Assembly (NCBI RefSeq): GCF_005848555.1
Contig: NZ_CP040518.1
Span: 2,929,501-2,993,500, forward strand
DNA: 64,000 bases
Direction of reading: 5' to 3'
DNA from: Blautia sp. SC05B48
Lineage (GTDB): Bacteria; Bacillota; Clostridia; Lachnospirales; Lachnospiraceae
Of the stretch, positions 15,828 to 24,090 are shown one piece after another (the stretch's first letter is position 1; each line of letters opens with the position of its first letter). The translations under genes were made by a program, and so were the position numbers. Below the pieces are notes generated by a model. It was not told the DNA's origin, searched no databases, and saw only the letters and a list, made by a program, of their open reading frames with translations.

Positions 15828-16760
15828 ATGGAAAAAGGTTATGAAACTTTTGTCACGGACCTGAGAAAGCTTCTTCTTGCGGCTATGGATCTGCGGGAAG
15901 AAGAAATTTATTTTTCAAACGATGGAGAAAAATATGGCTGTTTGGGAGATAGGCTATTTGTAGAAAGTGGTCATATGGAAAAGGCAAAAACAGTCTGCGG
16001 GTTGCATACAGAAGAGCTTTATAAAAGGTACTGTCAGGAACATTCTTTTGAAAATATCGTTCATGATTGTGTTAGGGAGATAAAAAAAGTCAGTGAAAAT
16101 TGTGTGCTATGTGATTTGGACGATCTGAAAGATTATGAGAAGGTAAAAAGCAGACTTTTTATTCGACTTCTGAATGCAGATAAAAACAGGACTATACTGA
16201 AGGAGCTGGTTCATCACAAAATCGGAGATATTGCTTTAGTGGTTTATTATCTTGCAGGAGAAAAAGAGGGATATGTTCTGAGTGCAAAGATCAAGAAAAG
16301 TTTTGTGGAGAAATGGGGAAAAGATGCGGATACTGTTTTCGAAGCTGCTCTAATAAATACATATTTTATCAGCCCACCAAGAATCTATCATTGGGAAAAA
16401 ATGCTGTTTGATAAGACGTACGAAGGAGATAATTTCATGGATATCCTTGGAACATACCATCCAAATAAAGGGATTGCCGGGAATTGCCTGAGTACAGAAA
16501 AGCGTACTAATGGAGCGGCAGCAATCTTTTTGCCCGGGGTAGCCAGACGTCTTTCTGAACTTCTGGGGTCAGACCTGTATCTGGTTTTTACCAGTGTTCA
16601 TGAAGTAATGGTCCATAATGCGGATGTGGTTTATCCGGAAGATTTGAAAGAAGTTCTAAGTGATACGCTCGAGAAAGCAACTCCGGAAGAAGATTATCTG
16701 ACATCTTCCATTTATCGATACAGCAGAAGGAGTGGTGAATTCTCTGTGGAATTGAAATGA
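15828..16760 (+). CDS. DUF5688 family protein
   Basis: 310 aa soluble protein. I recognise a DUF5688-like pattern: an N-terminal helical third, LLNADKNRTILKELVHHKIG and DIALVVYYLAGEKEGYVLSA in the middle, then a FLPGVARRLSELLGSDLYLV block and HEVMVHNA near the C-terminus. Such proteins are widespread in Lachnospiraceae, often in several copies, with no known function. No catalytic motif is evident. It stands alone with its own promoter and structured leader. Confidence 0.7.
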   Translation: MEKGYETFVTDLRKLLLAAMDLREEEIYFSNDGEKYGCLGDRLFVESGHMEKAKTVCGLHTEELYKRYCQEHSFENIVHDCVREIKKVSENCVLCDLDDLKDYEKVKSRLFIRLLNADKNRTILKELVHHKIGDIALVVYYLAGEKEGYVLSAKIKKSFVEKWGKDADTVFEAALINTYFISPPRIYHWEKMLFDKTYEGDNFMDILGTYHPNKGIAGNCLSTEKRTNGAAAIFLPGVARRLSELLGSDLYLVFTSVHEVMVHNADVVYPEDLKEVLSDTLEKATPEEDYLTSSIYRYSRRSGEFSVELK

Positions 16761-16789
16761 GCTAAAGAAAAGTGGCATATGGAAATTAA

Positions 16790-16824
16790 GGCCGGAATCC
16801 ATCATAAAGAATGAAATTCCGGCC
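16790..16824. terminator. Hairpin between convergent genes
   Basis: GGCCGGAAT / ATTCCGGCC, 9 bp perfect, loop of 17 nt, followed by AGGTTCTTTC on plus and TTAATTTCC on minus. It probably separates the DUF5688 gene from the ABC operon. Confidence 0.5.
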
Positions 16825-16884
16825 AGGTTCTTTCTCTGTGTTATGCTGTTTGTCTAACTATTATCATAAAAGCTTTTTTGTGGT

Positions 16885-17685
16885 TTAGCTGAGAAGTGCG
16901 GAATCGTTGGAAAATTCTTCACCGCTGGCTTCTTCGAATTTGTCTAGAAGATCCTTGACTGTAAGCTTTTTCTTTTCTTCACCCTGGATATCCAGAATGA
17001 TCTTTCCCTCCCACATCATGATCAGACGGTTGCCGTGAGTGATAGCATCACGCATGTTATGGGTGATCATCATGGTTGTCAGATGATCGCGGGTTACGAT
17101 CATGTCTGTGATCTCGAGAACCTTGGCTGCAGTCTTCGGATCAAGGGCAGCAGTGTGCTCATCCAGAAGAAGAAGCTGAGGCTTCTTTAAAGTTGCCATC
17201 AGAAGTGTCAATGCCTGACGCTGGCCACCGGAGAGGAGCCCGACTTTGGAAGTGAGGCGGTCCTCAAGACCAAGACCGAGAATCTTCAGGAGTTCGTGAT
17301 ATTCTTCCCGTTCCTGACGGGTAATGCCCGGACGGAGAAGGCGAGATTTTCCGCGGCGTTTGGCAAGAGCAAGATTTTCTTCAATTCCCATAGTTGCAGC
17401 AGTTCCGGTCATAGGATCCTGGAATACACGGCCAAGATACGCGGCTCTTTTATATTCTGAAAGTTTTGTGACATCGGTTCCACCGATAATGATCTTTCCG
17501 GAATCTACAGGCCAGGCACCGGCAACTGCATTCAGCATAGTGGATTTTCCGGCACCGTTTCCTCCGATGACTGTAACAAAATCACCTTCGTTCAGATGAA
17601 GATCCACGCCGTTTAAAGCAACCTTTTCATTGATGGTGCCCGGATTAAATGTTTTATGTATATCGATCAGTTTCAGCATGATCAT
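16885..17685 (-). CDS. ABC transporter ATP-binding protein, TrpZ-like
   Basis: 266 aa nucleotide-binding subunit. Walker A GGNGAGKST, signature LSGGQRQALTL and Walker B LLLLDEHTAALDP are intact. Its partner order (substrate-binding, permease, ATPase) and sequence type match the putative TrpXYZ/YufNOPQ-like importers of Firmicutes, whose substrate may be tryptophan or nucleosides; the actual ligand is not visible. The start overlaps the permease stop by 4 bp (ATGA), so the genes are translationally coupled. Confidence 0.87.
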   Translation of the reverse strand: MIMLKLIDIHKTFNPGTINEKVALNGVDLHLNEGDFVTVIGGNGAGKSTMLNAVAGAWPVDSGKIIIGGTDVTKLSEYKRAAYLGRVFQDPMTGTAATMGIEENLALAKRRGKSRLLRPGITRQEREEYHELLKILGLGLEDRLTSKVGLLSGGQRQALTLLMATLKKPQLLLLDEHTAALDPKTAAKVLEITDMIVTRDHLTTMMITHNMRDAITHGNRLIMMWEGKIILDIQGEEKKKLTVKDLLDKFEEASGEEFSNDSALLS

Positions 17686-18596
17686 TTACCTCCCTGTTTG
17701 GCTTTTGTAAAGTATTTGCCCTTCCAGTATGGGAAAGCAAGGAACAATGCAACGACGAGTGCGGAAAGCATTTTAAGAAGGTCTGTATCAATTCCCATCC
17801 AGATAACAATCTGAAGTACCAGGTAATAAAGAATAGAACCAAATACAACGCTTAACAGCTTCAGTGCAAAGTTGCGGAAAATACGGCTGAAGATCGCTTC
17901 GCCGATAATTACTGCAGCAAGACCTATAACGATGGAACCACGTCCCATGTTGATATCTGCAAATCCCTGATACTGTGTGAGAAGAGCACCGGAAAGAGCA
18001 ACAAGTCCGTTGGAAAGCATCAGTCCCAGAACCTTATTACGATCTGTGTTGATACCCTGTGCACGCGACATACTTGGATTACATCCGGTCGCACGCAGGG
18101 AACATCCGAGTTCAGTTCCGAAGAACCAGTAAAGGACTGCAATCAGAATAACGATCATAATTGCTACGATAAAAAGCGTATTCTGTGTCAGAACAACACC
18201 CTTGACACGTCGAAGGGATACCAGAAGATTAAATTTATCAACATTGATCGCCTGGTTTGCTTTTCCCATGATTTTCAGGTTAACAGAGTAAAGGGAAAGT
18301 TGTGTCAGGATTCCGGCAAGGATAGCCGGGATGCCCATAAAGGTATGAAAAATACCGGTGGCAAGACCTGCCAGAAGTCCTGCTCCTGTTGCAGCCAGCA
18401 TGGACACCCATACATTGTGTCCGCTGAGCATCATCATGATACAAACAGCGCCGCCTGTACATAAAGTTCCGTCAACGGTAAGATCCGCAATATCAAGAAT
18501 GCGGAATGTAATGTACACACCGATCGCCATGATTCCCCAGATAAGCCCCTGTGCGGCAGCTCCCGGAAGTGCGGTCATTAAACTCATAATCTGCAT
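17682..18596 (-). CDS. ABC transporter permease, TrpY-like
   Basis: 304 aa with about eight hydrophobic segments from residue 8 onward (GAAAQGLIWGIMAIGVYITF in the first, ending in a Lys-rich cytosolic tail). Belongs to the BPD_transp_2-type permeases of small-molecule importers. ATG 18596 has GAGGAGGAT 10 nt upstream. Carries the membrane channel for the substrate-binding protein upstream. Confidence 0.87.
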   Translation of the reverse strand: MQIMSLMTALPGAAAQGLIWGIMAIGVYITFRILDIADLTVDGTLCTGGAVCIMMMLSGHNVWVSMLAATGAGLLAGLATGIFHTFMGIPAILAGILTQLSLYSVNLKIMGKANQAINVDKFNLLVSLRRVKGVVLTQNTLFIVAIMIVILIAVLYWFFGTELGCSLRATGCNPSMSRAQGINTDRNKVLGLMLSNGLVALSGALLTQYQGFADINMGRGSIVIGLAAVIIGEAIFSRIFRNFALKLLSVVFGSILYYLVLQIVIWMGIDTDLLKMLSALVVALFLAFPYWKGKYFTKAKQGGK

Positions 18597-18629
18597 GTTA
18601 AATTATCCTCCTCTTTTTTATGCACGAAC

Positions 18630-18656
18630 AGCGAGAAGGGTAACTCCCTTCTCGCT
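18630..18656 (-). ncRNA. Intercistronic hairpin between binding-protein and permease genes
   Basis: AGCGAGAAGGG / CCCTTCTCGCT perfect 11-bp stem with a GTTA loop (minus strand). It lies just after the binding-protein stop and before the permease ribosome site, with no T-run directly after it. Such hairpins commonly protect the more abundant binding-protein mRNA. Confidence 0.5.
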
Positions 18657-18685
18657 GTATCAGTGTATAATAGGTTTTTTACCGA

Positions 18686-19663
18686 TTATTCAGCTGTTTC
18701 TTCTGTTTCGATTGCTTCATATCCATCCGGAATTTTAATACCAAGCTCGTCACAGATGTCTTTGTTGTATTCTTTTGTGAATTTTGGTGCATATTCAATC
18801 GGCATTTTGGAGATATCTTTACCATCCTGAAGGATGCTGACTGCCATTTCGCCGGTTTTGTATCCAAGATCATAGTAGCTGATGGAAAGTGTTGCAACAC
18901 CGCATGCCTTGCAGATACCTTCTTCACCAGCGATTACCGGAACCTTTGCCGGGAGACAGATGTTGTTGATGATCTCAGTATTGGATGCTACAGTATTATC
19001 TGTAGGTGCATAGATCACATCGCTGTCATTGGCAGCTGTGGTAACAACGGATGAAAGATCGTTGGAATCAGAGAATGCATAATATTCACAGGTATAACCA
19101 AGCTTCTCAAGAGCATCTTTTACAGTATCTACCTGATATTGGGAGTTCGGCTCTGCTGAGCAGTAGAGAAGTCCGACATTTTTTGCATCCGGGAAAAGCT
19201 CATGGAGCATATCGGCCTGCTCATCAAGAGGAGCAAGATCAGAAGTACCGGAAATGTTCCCGCCTACTGTTCCGTCAAAGTCATCGATCCCAAGAGCGAC
19301 ACCGTACTCGGTAACGGCTGTTCCGAGGATCGGGATATCGGAAGTTCCGGCAGCTGCAGCCTGAAGAGATGCGGTTGCGTTTGCAAGGATCAGGTCTGCC
19401 CCCTCTGAAACAAAGCCGTTGATAATGGTAGAACAGGTATTAGAATCACCCTGTGCATTCTGCTCGTCGAATTTTACGGAATCCCCCATTTTCTCAGTGA
19501 TCGCATCCTCAAAGCCCTTGGTTGCGGCATCCAGTGCATCATGCTGGACCAGCTGGCAGATACCTATTGTGTAAGTCTTTTCTTCTTTGGCGCTTACTGT
19601 TGCAGCACAGGTCCCTGTTACAAGAGCTGCTGCGAGTACAGCTGTTAAAATACGCTTTTTCAT
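18686..19663 (-). CDS. ABC transporter substrate-binding lipoprotein-like protein, TrpX-like
   Basis: 325 aa. A signal peptide (MKKRILTAVLAAALVTG) ends near AATVSA; no lipobox cysteine is positioned well, although CAAT could serve. Matches the ABC_sub_bind family (TYTIGICQLVQHDALDAATK, GLLYCSAEPNSQYQVDTVK and the C-terminal ISYYDLGYKTGEMAVSIL). Start ATG 19663 has GAGGAGGA upstream; a longer ORF exists but lacks a ribosome site. First gene of the operon, with a -35/-10 pair just upstream. Confidence 0.88.
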   Translation of the reverse strand: MKKRILTAVLAAALVTGTCAATVSAKEEKTYTIGICQLVQHDALDAATKGFEDAITEKMGDSVKFDEQNAQGDSNTCSTIINGFVSEGADLILANATASLQAAAAGTSDIPILGTAVTEYGVALGIDDFDGTVGGNISGTSDLAPLDEQADMLHELFPDAKNVGLLYCSAEPNSQYQVDTVKDALEKLGYTCEYYAFSDSNDLSSVVTTAANDSDVIYAPTDNTVASNTEIINNICLPAKVPVIAGEEGICKACGVATLSISYYDLGYKTGEMAVSILQDGKDISKMPIEYAPKFTKEYNKDICDELGIKIPDGYEAIETEETAE

Positions 19664-19730
19664 ATTGTTTTCCTCCTCGCGATATTGCTGCATTTTTTGG
19701 ATTATTTAAAAATGCAACTCTGATTGTGTT

Positions 19731-19759
19731 AATATAACACTTTAACGCTTAAAAGTCAA
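19731..19759 (-). promoter_or_regulatory. Promoter of the ABC operon
   Basis: Minus strand -35 TTGACT (19759-19754), 17-bp spacer, -10 TATATT (19736-19731), 68 bp from ATG. Confidence 0.7.
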
Positions 19760-19891
19760 GAAGAATTAACGCGAAAATATGTTGAATAAACAGATCCGGA
19801 AAAACAAAATAAAGCATGAAATGAAATGCAGGCACAGAGAAAAACACAAGGTCATATCATATTGTGAATGTAGTTTTCGAGGAGAATGAAC

Positions 19892-20656
19892 ATGGCATAT
19901 AAAATCGTTCTGGATGCCGGACACGGCGGAGAAGATCCAGGTGCTGTTTATAAAGAACGTAAGGAAAAGGATGACAATCTGAAACTGACCCTTGCGGTAG
20001 GAAAGATCCTGGAAGAGAACGGCGTGGATGTGGTTTATACCAGGACTACCGATATTTATCAGACTCCTTTTGAAAAAGCGAAAGCCGCAAATGAAGCCGG
20101 AGCAGATTTTTTTATTTCTTTTCATCGCAACAGTAGTTCCGGGCCCGAACAATACAATGGAGTTGAAGTATTAGTCTATGATAAGAAAGGCATTAAATAT
20201 CAGATGGCACAGAATATCCTGGGAGCATTGGGGGAACTGGGGTTTCGGGAACTGGGCGTGAAAGAACGTCCCGGGCTGGTAGTGCTCCGGCGCACAAAAA
20301 TGCCGGCACTTTTGATCGAGACCGGATTTATAAACTCGGAAAAGGATAATCAGCTTTTTGAAAAAAAATTCGAAGAGATTGCCAGAAGCATCGCAGATGC
20401 CATTCTGGGAACATTGAATGAGGAAACTGTGGAAGAACCATTATATTATCGAGTACAGACAGGAGCATTTCGAAACCGGGAAAACGCAGACCGGATGTTG
20501 TATCAGCTGACAGATCAGGGATTTCCGGCGTTTATCCTGAGAGAGAATGATCTTTACAAAGTTCAGGTAGGAGCATATATGCAGCTTGGAAATGCGGTCA
20601 ATATGGAACAAAGGCTGAGGGACAGAGGATATAGCACAGTGATCGTTACAAAATAG
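19892..20656 (+). CDS. N-acetylmuramoyl-L-alanine amidase with SPOR domain
   Basis: 254 aa. An amidase_3 domain (about residues 2-170) cleaves the amide bond between MurNAc and the stem peptide. Zinc ligands are seen in DAGHGGEDPGA, SFHRNSS and LIETGFIN. A C-terminal SPOR domain (about 180-254; YYRVQTGAFRNRENADRML to the VQVGAYMQLGNAV repeat) binds denuded septal glycan. No signal peptide is visible, so export is unexplained. ATG 19892 is preferred to ATG 19886, which is too close to GAGGAG. Confidence 0.88.
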   Translation: MAYKIVLDAGHGGEDPGAVYKERKEKDDNLKLTLAVGKILEENGVDVVYTRTTDIYQTPFEKAKAANEAGADFFISFHRNSSSGPEQYNGVEVLVYDKKGIKYQMAQNILGALGELGFRELGVKERPGLVVLRRTKMPALLIETGFINSEKDNQLFEKKFEEIARSIADAILGTLNEETVEEPLYYRVQTGAFRNRENADRMLYQLTDQGFPAFILRENDLYKVQVGAYMQLGNAVNMEQRLRDRGYSTVIVTK

Positions 20657-20800
20657 AAAACAGATGATCTGTTAGTGCATCTGCCACGAAAGAGTGATAT
20701 GATTAGGCAATACAGAAAGCTGGATAAGGGATATCTGTCAGATAAATATCTTTTGATCCGGGATTTAGCTGCAGATGGTAAAGAAAGGACATAGAAAATA

Positions 20801-21394
20801 ATGTACGAAGAGTTTCTGAAACAGATAGAAGATTTCATGTTTATAGAAGATAAGCCGGAAAAAGCGGATGTGATCTTTATTCCAGGAAACGGATATCCTC
20901 AAATGGCGGAAAAAGCAGCGGAGCTTTACAGGAATGGGTTTGCACCAAAGATCCTGCCCAGTGGAAGATACAGTATCACAGCAGGGAGATTTACAGGAGT
21001 TCTTGACAAGAAAGAATGTTATTGTGGGACATACAAAACGGAATGGGATTTTTTGAAAGATGTCCTGATGCAGAATGGTGTACCAGAGGAAGCAATCCTG
21101 AAAGAAGATCAGGCAACCTATACTTATGAGAATGCAATTTATTCCCGACAGGTAACAGACAGAGAATACCTGGATATCAAAAAGGCGATTCTCTGCTGTA
21201 AAACCTGTCATGCAAGGCGTGCATTGATGTATTACAAGTTGCTTTATCCGGATACGGAATTCTTTGTGAGTTCATGTTGTGTGGATTCTATAGATAAAAA
21301 TACGTGGATTATGACAAATGATGGAATTGATGAAGTAATGGGGGAAATAACTAAAATAATTAAACAATTTTCATTGATGCTCAAAAAAAATTAA
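20801..21394 (+). CDS. YdcF family protein (DUF218)
   Basis: 197 aa. A YdcF-like fold is supported by ADVIFIPGNGYPQMAEKAAE near the N-terminus, ATYTYENAIYSRQV with its T-E-N triad in the middle, and CKTCHARRALMYYKL. No membrane segment, so it is the soluble type. Family function is uncertain (SAM-binding has been reported for YdcF). The ribosome site AAAGG is weak. Followed by a promoter-like sequence and hairpin. Confidence 0.78.
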   Translation: MYEEFLKQIEDFMFIEDKPEKADVIFIPGNGYPQMAEKAAELYRNGFAPKILPSGRYSITAGRFTGVLDKKECYCGTYKTEWDFLKDVLMQNGVPEEAILKEDQATYTYENAIYSRQVTDREYLDIKKAILCCKTCHARRALMYYKLLYPDTEFFVSSCCVDSIDKNTWIMTNDGIDEVMGEITKIIKQFSLMLKKN

Positions 21395-21425
21395 TTTAGG
21401 GGTGTCGTAAAAAAAAGAATTGTGT

Positions 21426-21527
21426 TATAATGCATTTGACGAAAAAACGAAATATCTGTTACGAAAGATTAACAAGATATTAATTTTTGGAGAAATATTG
21501 GTTCGAGCGCATGTTACATGCGTTCGA
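21426..21527 (+). promoter_or_regulatory. Promoter-like sequence and hairpin before the surface-protein gene
   Basis: TATAAT (21426-21431) with no convincing -35, then a 10-bp hairpin CGAGCGCATG-tta-CATGCGTTCG (21504-21526), followed by ATATTTTA. It may terminate the YdcF transcript or regulate the next gene. Confidence 0.45.
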
Positions 21528-21602
21528 TATTTTATATAACTGAATTTTTTGACAAAAGGCAAATATGAATCTTAGATTTTGAATATAGAGGTGCAGATTA
21601 TT

Positions 21603-23318
21603 ATGAAAAAGAACACAAAGAATACATTTAGCAGAAGCTTTTCAATACTGGCAGCAGCGGCATTATCCATGACACTGATCGGAGGACAGACCTTTCCGGC
21701 ATATGCGGAGAACTCTTCAGGTATAGAATCCGGTGCTGTGATCCCGGATAATATAACTATTGACAGCCCTACAGCTCTTGCTAACATTGCGCTTCCATCT
21801 AATGCGTATGGAACTCTTTCCTGGGCAGATAGTTCTTATGTTCCGGACAAACGTGTACAATCCTGTGGGGTAGTATTCAAACCTGCTGCAGGGGCTGACC
21901 TTTCAGGTCTTCCAGGGTGGGACAGTAATTCAGGAACACTTACAGGTTCCGTGACAGTTGTGGTCAGCAGCCTTGACAGTACAGAGGAAAATTCCGGAAG
22001 TGAGGAAAGCTCCGATTCTTCTGATTCAGGAGAATCCTACGAAACCGATGATAAAGAGGAAAATGGAACTGACGTCAATGAGAGTGATGCAGATACTTCC
22101 GTAAAAGAAACAGAGGACAGCACTGCAGAGAATGAAGGGAAGAACGAAGGTCTGCAGACTGACAGTGTTCAGGAGAATGAGAATAAAGAAGATTCGGAGA
22201 CAACAGGAAAAACGGAGCAGTCTTCTTCAGATTCTTCAGATACAGCAGATGCCAGTGGAGAGGAAAAAAGGGATCCGGAGATAACGGAAGCTCCGGAGGT
22301 AACAGCTGCACCATCTGAGGATAATAAAACTCAGGATGGGGAAGAAGCAGAAGCTGCGGAAACTCCTGCTGTAACGATAACTCCGGCGGCAGAAGATGAT
22401 ATGGATCCTGATGCAGCATCTGAGAGCAGAGACGATGAGAATCATGAAAAAAATAACGATGCTGAAATCACCGCGATCCCGGAAATCACGGAGACTCCTG
22501 ATGCTGAAGAAAACAAGAATAATATTTTTGACAGGAAAGATGATACAGAGGATAAACGCCCTCAGAATGCAGCTACCGATCTGACAGAAAAAGAAAAAGA
22601 GGAAATTGCGTCTCAAAATCATACCTGTGATGGAATCACGGTATCAGGAATCGATCTTCCGTGGTATGTACAGTTTCGTGTTTCCGGTGGTGAGGATTAT
22701 CAGTTTACCAATGAAGAAGATGCAACGATCTTTAAATCCTATGAGTTTGAACTCTGGGATACACAGAATAATACAGAGTATAAAATTCCGGATGGAGAGT
22801 ATATCAGTGTGACTGTACCTGTAAAGGCCGGCTATACATATTCTATTGAGCACCTTCTTGATAATGGCGCAATGGAGACCATCATTCCAAGCGTGGATGG
22901 TGACACAATGACTTTCAGTACACATTCATTCAGCCCATTTGGCATTGCCGGAAGTAAATCTCTGGTAGGGCCAGATGCTGAAAGCAATACCGGTGCAACG
23001 ATTACACCTGCAGCAGATGCTTCGTCTTCGGATGCTTCATCTTCAGGTACTGCAGATCCTGCAGAAACAGACAGTACAGACACCAATGCGGCGGAGACAT
23101 CTCAGAATCTGACTTCAGATAGCCCGGATCAGGAACAGCCTTCTTCTCAGAACAGTGATACGGCGGGGAATGAGGCTGAAGAACAGTCTTCTGCAACAAC
23201 ATCCAAGAAACAGGTAAATACTGGAGATAACACCCAGATTCTTCCGTTTGTGATCTTGTTTGTGGCAGCGGCAGTTGTAGCCGGTGTAGCTGTGTTTTTT
23301 AAGAAAAGAAAGAAGTAA
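21603..23318 (+). CDS. Acidic surface protein with sortase-like C-terminal anchor
   Basis: 571 aa. A signal peptide (MKKNTKNTFSRSFSILAAAA...PAYA, cleavage near residue 40) is followed by a folded N-terminal part, a long Asp/Glu/Ser/Thr-rich spacer (about 130-340) with TITPAA and TAAPSEDN repeats, a second folded region (about 345-460) and another Ser/Thr/Asp spacer. The tail has VNTGDN, a hydrophobic helix and KKRKK: the clostridial LPxTG-like variant for sortase attachment. Function is unknown; adhesion or wall decoration is a guess. Ribosome site AGAGGTG before ATG 21603. Confidence 0.85.
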   Translation: MKKNTKNTFSRSFSILAAAALSMTLIGGQTFPAYAENSSGIESGAVIPDNITIDSPTALANIALPSNAYGTLSWADSSYVPDKRVQSCGVVFKPAAGADLSGLPGWDSNSGTLTGSVTVVVSSLDSTEENSGSEESSDSSDSGESYETDDKEENGTDVNESDADTSVKETEDSTAENEGKNEGLQTDSVQENENKEDSETTGKTEQSSSDSSDTADASGEEKRDPEITEAPEVTAAPSEDNKTQDGEEAEAAETPAVTITPAAEDDMDPDAASESRDDENHEKNNDAEITAIPEITETPDAEENKNNIFDRKDDTEDKRPQNAATDLTEKEKEEIASQNHTCDGITVSGIDLPWYVQFRVSGGEDYQFTNEEDATIFKSYEFELWDTQNNTEYKIPDGEYISVTVPVKAGYTYSIEHLLDNGAMETIIPSVDGDTMTFSTHSFSPFGIAGSKSLVGPDAESNTGATITPAADASSSDASSSGTADPAETDSTDTNAAETSQNLTSDSPDQEQPSSQNSDTAGNEAEEQSSATTSKKQVNTGDNTQILPFVILFVAAAVVAGVAVFFKKRKK

Positions 23319-23334
23319 TGAATAAGAATAAGAG

Positions 23335-23374
23335 AAAAAGCTCTCCCATATAATGACTGTGGGAGGGCTTTTTT
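23335..23374 (+). terminator. Terminator whose 3' arm carries the next gene's ribosome site
   Basis: AAAAAGCTCTCCCA / TGGGAGGGCTTTTTT (23335-23348, 23360-23374), an intrinsic terminator for the surface protein. Its 3' arm GGGAGG (23361-23366) is the ribosome site of the next ATG (23375), so folding would also hide that site. Confidence 0.7.
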
Positions 23375-23725
23375 ATGAAGGGAAAAGCAATATTACGATC
23401 ATTGCTGCTGGCCTATGGAGTGACAGGACTTTTTCTTCTGATACTGGCATTTTTGCTCTTTCAGTTTGAATTTGGAGGAGGGACGGCGGCGGTAGGGATC
23501 ATTATTATTTATGTGGTATCCTGCCTGGCCGGAGGTTTTATGGCGGGAAAGATCATACGGAAAGACCGATATATTTGGGGGATCGTTACCGGGCTTTCTT
23601 ATTATGTTCTGCTGCTTCTGGTATCTTTTCTGGCACAGGGGAAATGGGATATGACCTTTGCCCATGCGTTGACTACTTTTTTTATGTGTCTTGGTGGCGG
23701 AGCCATTGGTGGGATGCTGTCGTAA
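23375..23725 (+). CDS. TIGR04086 family membrane protein
   Basis: 116 aa with four hydrophobic segments (about residues 7-30, 37-56, 68-88, 96-116) and a glycine-rich end (FMCLGGGAIGGML). It matches the TIGR04086 family, which is found almost only next to SCIFF loci, although its role (possibly export or immunity) is not known. Lies directly before the SCIFF precursor gene. Confidence 0.8.
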   Translation: MKGKAILRSLLLAYGVTGLFLLILAFLLFQFEFGGGTAAVGIIIIYVVSCLAGGFMAGKIIRKDRYIWGIVTGLSYYVLLLLVSFLAQGKWDMTFAHALTTFFMCLGGGAIGGMLS

Positions 23726-23744
23726 AAGCTTACAAAAAAATGCT

Positions 23745-23772
23745 TTGAAAATCGATGATTTTATGCTATACT
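23745..23772 (+). promoter_or_regulatory. Promoter of the SCIFF precursor gene
   Basis: TTGAAA (23745-23750), 16-bp spacer, TATACT (23767-23772), with the extended -10 ATGC. The start codon follows after 35 bp with AAAGGAGG. Confidence 0.65.
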
Positions 23773-23807
23773 AGGCGAAGAATAGAATACATAAAGGAGG
23801 ATATATC

Positions 23808-23948
23808 ATGGAACATATCAAGACATTAAATACAAAGAACCTTCAGAACACGGTTAAGAAGGGTGGATGTGGCGAATGTCAGACATCCTGTCAGTCTGCT
23901 TGCAAGACTTCCTGTACAGTAGGAAACCAGAGCTGCGAGCATAAATAA
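23808..23948 (+). CDS. SCIFF ranthipeptide precursor (six cysteines in forty-five)
   Basis: 46 aa: leader MEHIKTLNTKNLQNTVKKGG, then a core with six cysteines at 21, 24, 28, 32, 36 and 43 interspersed with Thr, Ser and Ala. This is the near-invariant SCIFF peptide of Clostridia. The partner radical-SAM enzyme forms thioether links from Cys to non-alpha carbons of Thr. Some evidence links such peptides to signalling and metabolism in Clostridia. Strong ribosome site AAAGGAGGATATATC. A hairpin follows before the maturase gene. Confidence 0.93.
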   Translation: MEHIKTLNTKNLQNTVKKGGCGECQTSCQSACKTSCTVGNQSCEHK

Positions 23949-23965
23949 GAAGCAGCCGTTGAATG

Positions 23966-24006
23966 AGTGGAAAGCAGCGGGAGATCCGCTGCTTCACTTG
24001 TTTTAT
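23966..24006 (+). terminator. Attenuating hairpin after the SCIFF precursor
   Basis: AAGCAGCGG / CCGCTGCTT (23972-23980, 23986-23994) with outer pairs GAG/CTC-like, then TTGTTTTATC. Placed between an abundant precursor and its enzyme, it is likely a partial terminator. Confidence 0.6.
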
Positions 24007-24026
24007 CTGAAGTAACAGGTATCCAG

Positions 24027-24055
24027 CAAAACGCGCCGGAGGGCGCGTTTTGTCG
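24027..24055 (+). terminator. Second hairpin before the maturase gene
   Basis: AAAACGCGCC-ggag-GGCGCGTTTT, a perfect 10-bp stem (24028-24037, 24042-24051) with TG after it. It adds to the attenuator upstream. Confidence 0.6.
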
Positions 24056-24090
24056 GGTTATAAAAGAATTTTAGAAAGGATTGCGGGAAG

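Noticed and set aside
20699..20794. 31-codon ORF between the amidase and YdcF genes (MIRQYRKLDKGYL...)
   Set aside because: Weak ribosome site, short, no recognisable features; left as a possibility only.
21980..22560. Repetitive sequence in the surface-protein gene as possible CRISPR or tandem repeat
   Set aside because: It encodes an acidic Ser/Thr-rich spacer with degenerate codon repeats; no regular repeat-spacer pattern.
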